A DNA stretch of 7,015 nucleotides from an uncultured Pseudobdellovibrionaceae bacterium. GTDB taxonomy: Bacteria; Bdellovibrionota; Bdellovibrionia; Bdellovibrionales; JAMPXM01. The position numbers and the translations under genes were made by a program. The stretch's first letter is position 1. Each line of letters opens with the position of its first letter. The stretch covers positions 1 through 7,015 of the forward strand of contig CAKQVW010000146.1 in NCBI GenBank assembly GCA_934277865.1, in the 5' to 3' direction. A model generated the notes under the pieces. The model searched no databases. It worked only from the letters and a program-made list of their open reading frames with translations, and was not told the DNA's origin. This document shows, piece by piece, positions 6,264 through 7,015 of the stretch.

Positions 6264-6869
6264 GTGAAAAACCTCAAACAAACACTTTCGAAAATCGCAC
6301 TCATCACATCCGTTCTTGTCTCGACTCTCTTGCTGGCGTTTTCCCCCGTGCAAGCGTCTGCCGCAGAGATGAATATTCGTTTCGCTCCGCTGAGTCTCCT
6401 CATCGGCTGGCTCAACGTTGACCTCGATGTGGCGGTCAGTGACAAATGGACTGTTGGTCCGACACTTGGAATCTGGCGCGCAGATGTTCCAGATACCTAC
6501 TTCGTCGGAGACAAGCATCAATTAAAACTAAACGCCGTAGGTGTTCGCGCCAACTGGTCACAAGGTGGAAGTTTTCAAACCGGGTTCTATGTATCCCCCA
6601 TCGTGCAATTTGTGCGCGCGGAAATTTCTGGTGTCAGCAAGTCGACTGGCAATGACATCACGGCTTCTGCCTCTGGAGTTACAGTCACCGGAATCGCCGG
6701 CTATCAGTGGTTCTGGGACAGCTTCAATCTCTCCCTTGGAGGCGGCCTGATTCTCGGTGCGCAGTCTTCAGACGTGAGTGTTCAGGACGGACCAACTAGC
6801 TACAAAGCCGCCAGCAGCGGCCGCGGCACCGGAATCGCCCTTGATTTCATGCTCGGCTGGACGTTTTAG
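6264..6869 (+). CDS. Secreted outer-membrane beta-barrel-like protein
   Basis: A 201-residue protein starting at GTG. The N-terminus has a classic Sec signal peptide: basic MKNLKQTLSK, a hydrophobic core (about 11-26), and a cleavage site after A31-S-A33. The mature part (about 168 residues) is rich in alternating polar and hydrophobic stretches and aromatic residues, for example AGYQWFWDSFNLSLGGGL, interrupted by polar turns. It ends in LDFMLGWTF with terminal Phe, the usual recognition signal of BAM-assembled barrels. Size and pattern suit a small (about eight-strand) barrel in the outer membrane, of the general OmpW/opacity-like or DUF3575-like sort; no specific family can be fixed by eye. 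No cysteine follows the signal, so it is not a lipoprotein. The start directly follows the DUF1653 stop, consistent with the same transcript. Export and barrel nature are well supported; function is unknown. Confidence 0.82.
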   Translation: MKNLKQTLSKIALITSVLVSTLLLAFSPVQASAAEMNIRFAPLSLLIGWLNVDLDVAVSDKWTVGPTLGIWRADVPDTYFVGDKHQLKLNAVGVRANWSQGGSFQTGFYVSPIVQFVRAEISGVSKSTGNDITASASGVTVTGIAGYQWFWDSFNLSLGGGLILGAQSSDVSVQDGPTSYKAASSGRGTGIALDFMLGWTF

Positions 6870-6877
6870 TTATCGCG

Positions 6878-7015
6878 ATGAACCCATCCATAATATTCGC
6901 ATTGCTGATTGGAAGCCTTTCCGCTGCCGGACAGATTGGCGCCACTGGCGAAAGGCCGACAACTGTGAACGCAGAAGCAGCATCGGTTCGAGTTCACGTT
7001 CGCTACGCATCCAAG
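6878..7015 (+). CDS. Partial reading frame with hydrophobic N-terminus (runs off right edge)
   Basis: From ATG 6878 the frame stays open for 46 codons to the window end. The first residues, MNPSIIFALLIGSLSAAGQ, are hydrophobic and could be a signal peptide or membrane anchor, although no Lys or Arg precedes the core. The next part (ERPTTVNAEAASVRVHVRY) is polar and begins what looks like a beta-rich exported region. There is no evident Shine-Dalgarno sequence in the 8 bases between the previous stop and this ATG, and an in-frame stop at 6842-6844 limits upstream extension. Placement and hydrophobicity suggest another envelope gene of the same run. The product cannot be named. Confidence 0.5.
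   Translation, partial: MNPSIIFALLIGSLSAAGQIGATGERPTTVNAEAASVRVHVRYASK

Overview
The window looks like chromosomal DNA from a Gram-negative bacterium of moderate GC content. The evidence is an E. coli-type biosynthetic arginine decarboxylase (SpeA) and a secreted beta-barrel-like protein ending in phenylalanine. The overall style (short leuS, dense small envelope genes) would suit a Bdellovibrionota or other deltaproteobacterial lineage, but that placement is a weak inference. I see no mobile element, tRNA, rRNA or CRISPR array.

Layout: the left edge holds the N-terminal 111 codons of a response regulator on the minus strand, divergent from everything else. After a short divergent intergenic region comes leuS (leucyl-tRNA synthetase, complete, plus strand). 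A 73-base gap with nested inverted repeats separates it from speA. Six further reading frames follow on the plus strand with almost no spacing: two small three-helix membrane proteins that overlap by ATGA, an RDD-family membrane protein, a DUF1653 protein, a secreted beta-barrel-like protein, and a partial frame with a hydrophobic N-terminus that runs off the right edge. Gaps between genes after speA range from a 4-base overlap to 10 bases. All but the last gene have a good Shine-Dalgarno sequence inside or touching the previous gene. This looks like one transcription unit from speA to the right edge, possibly including leuS.

How the genes may work together: LeuRS and SpeA are housekeeping enzymes (translation; arginine to agmatine for polyamines). 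The tail of the operon is membrane and envelope genes of unknown role. The most interesting point is the overlapping pair of small membrane proteins. They align without gaps over TM2-TM3 and carry a G-x3-W-x3-G pattern like SemiSWEET/PQ-loop half-transporters, but lack the PQ pair. They may form a heteromeric transporter co-expressed with arginine decarboxylase. The second point is an inverted repeat that could bury the speA ribosome binding site.
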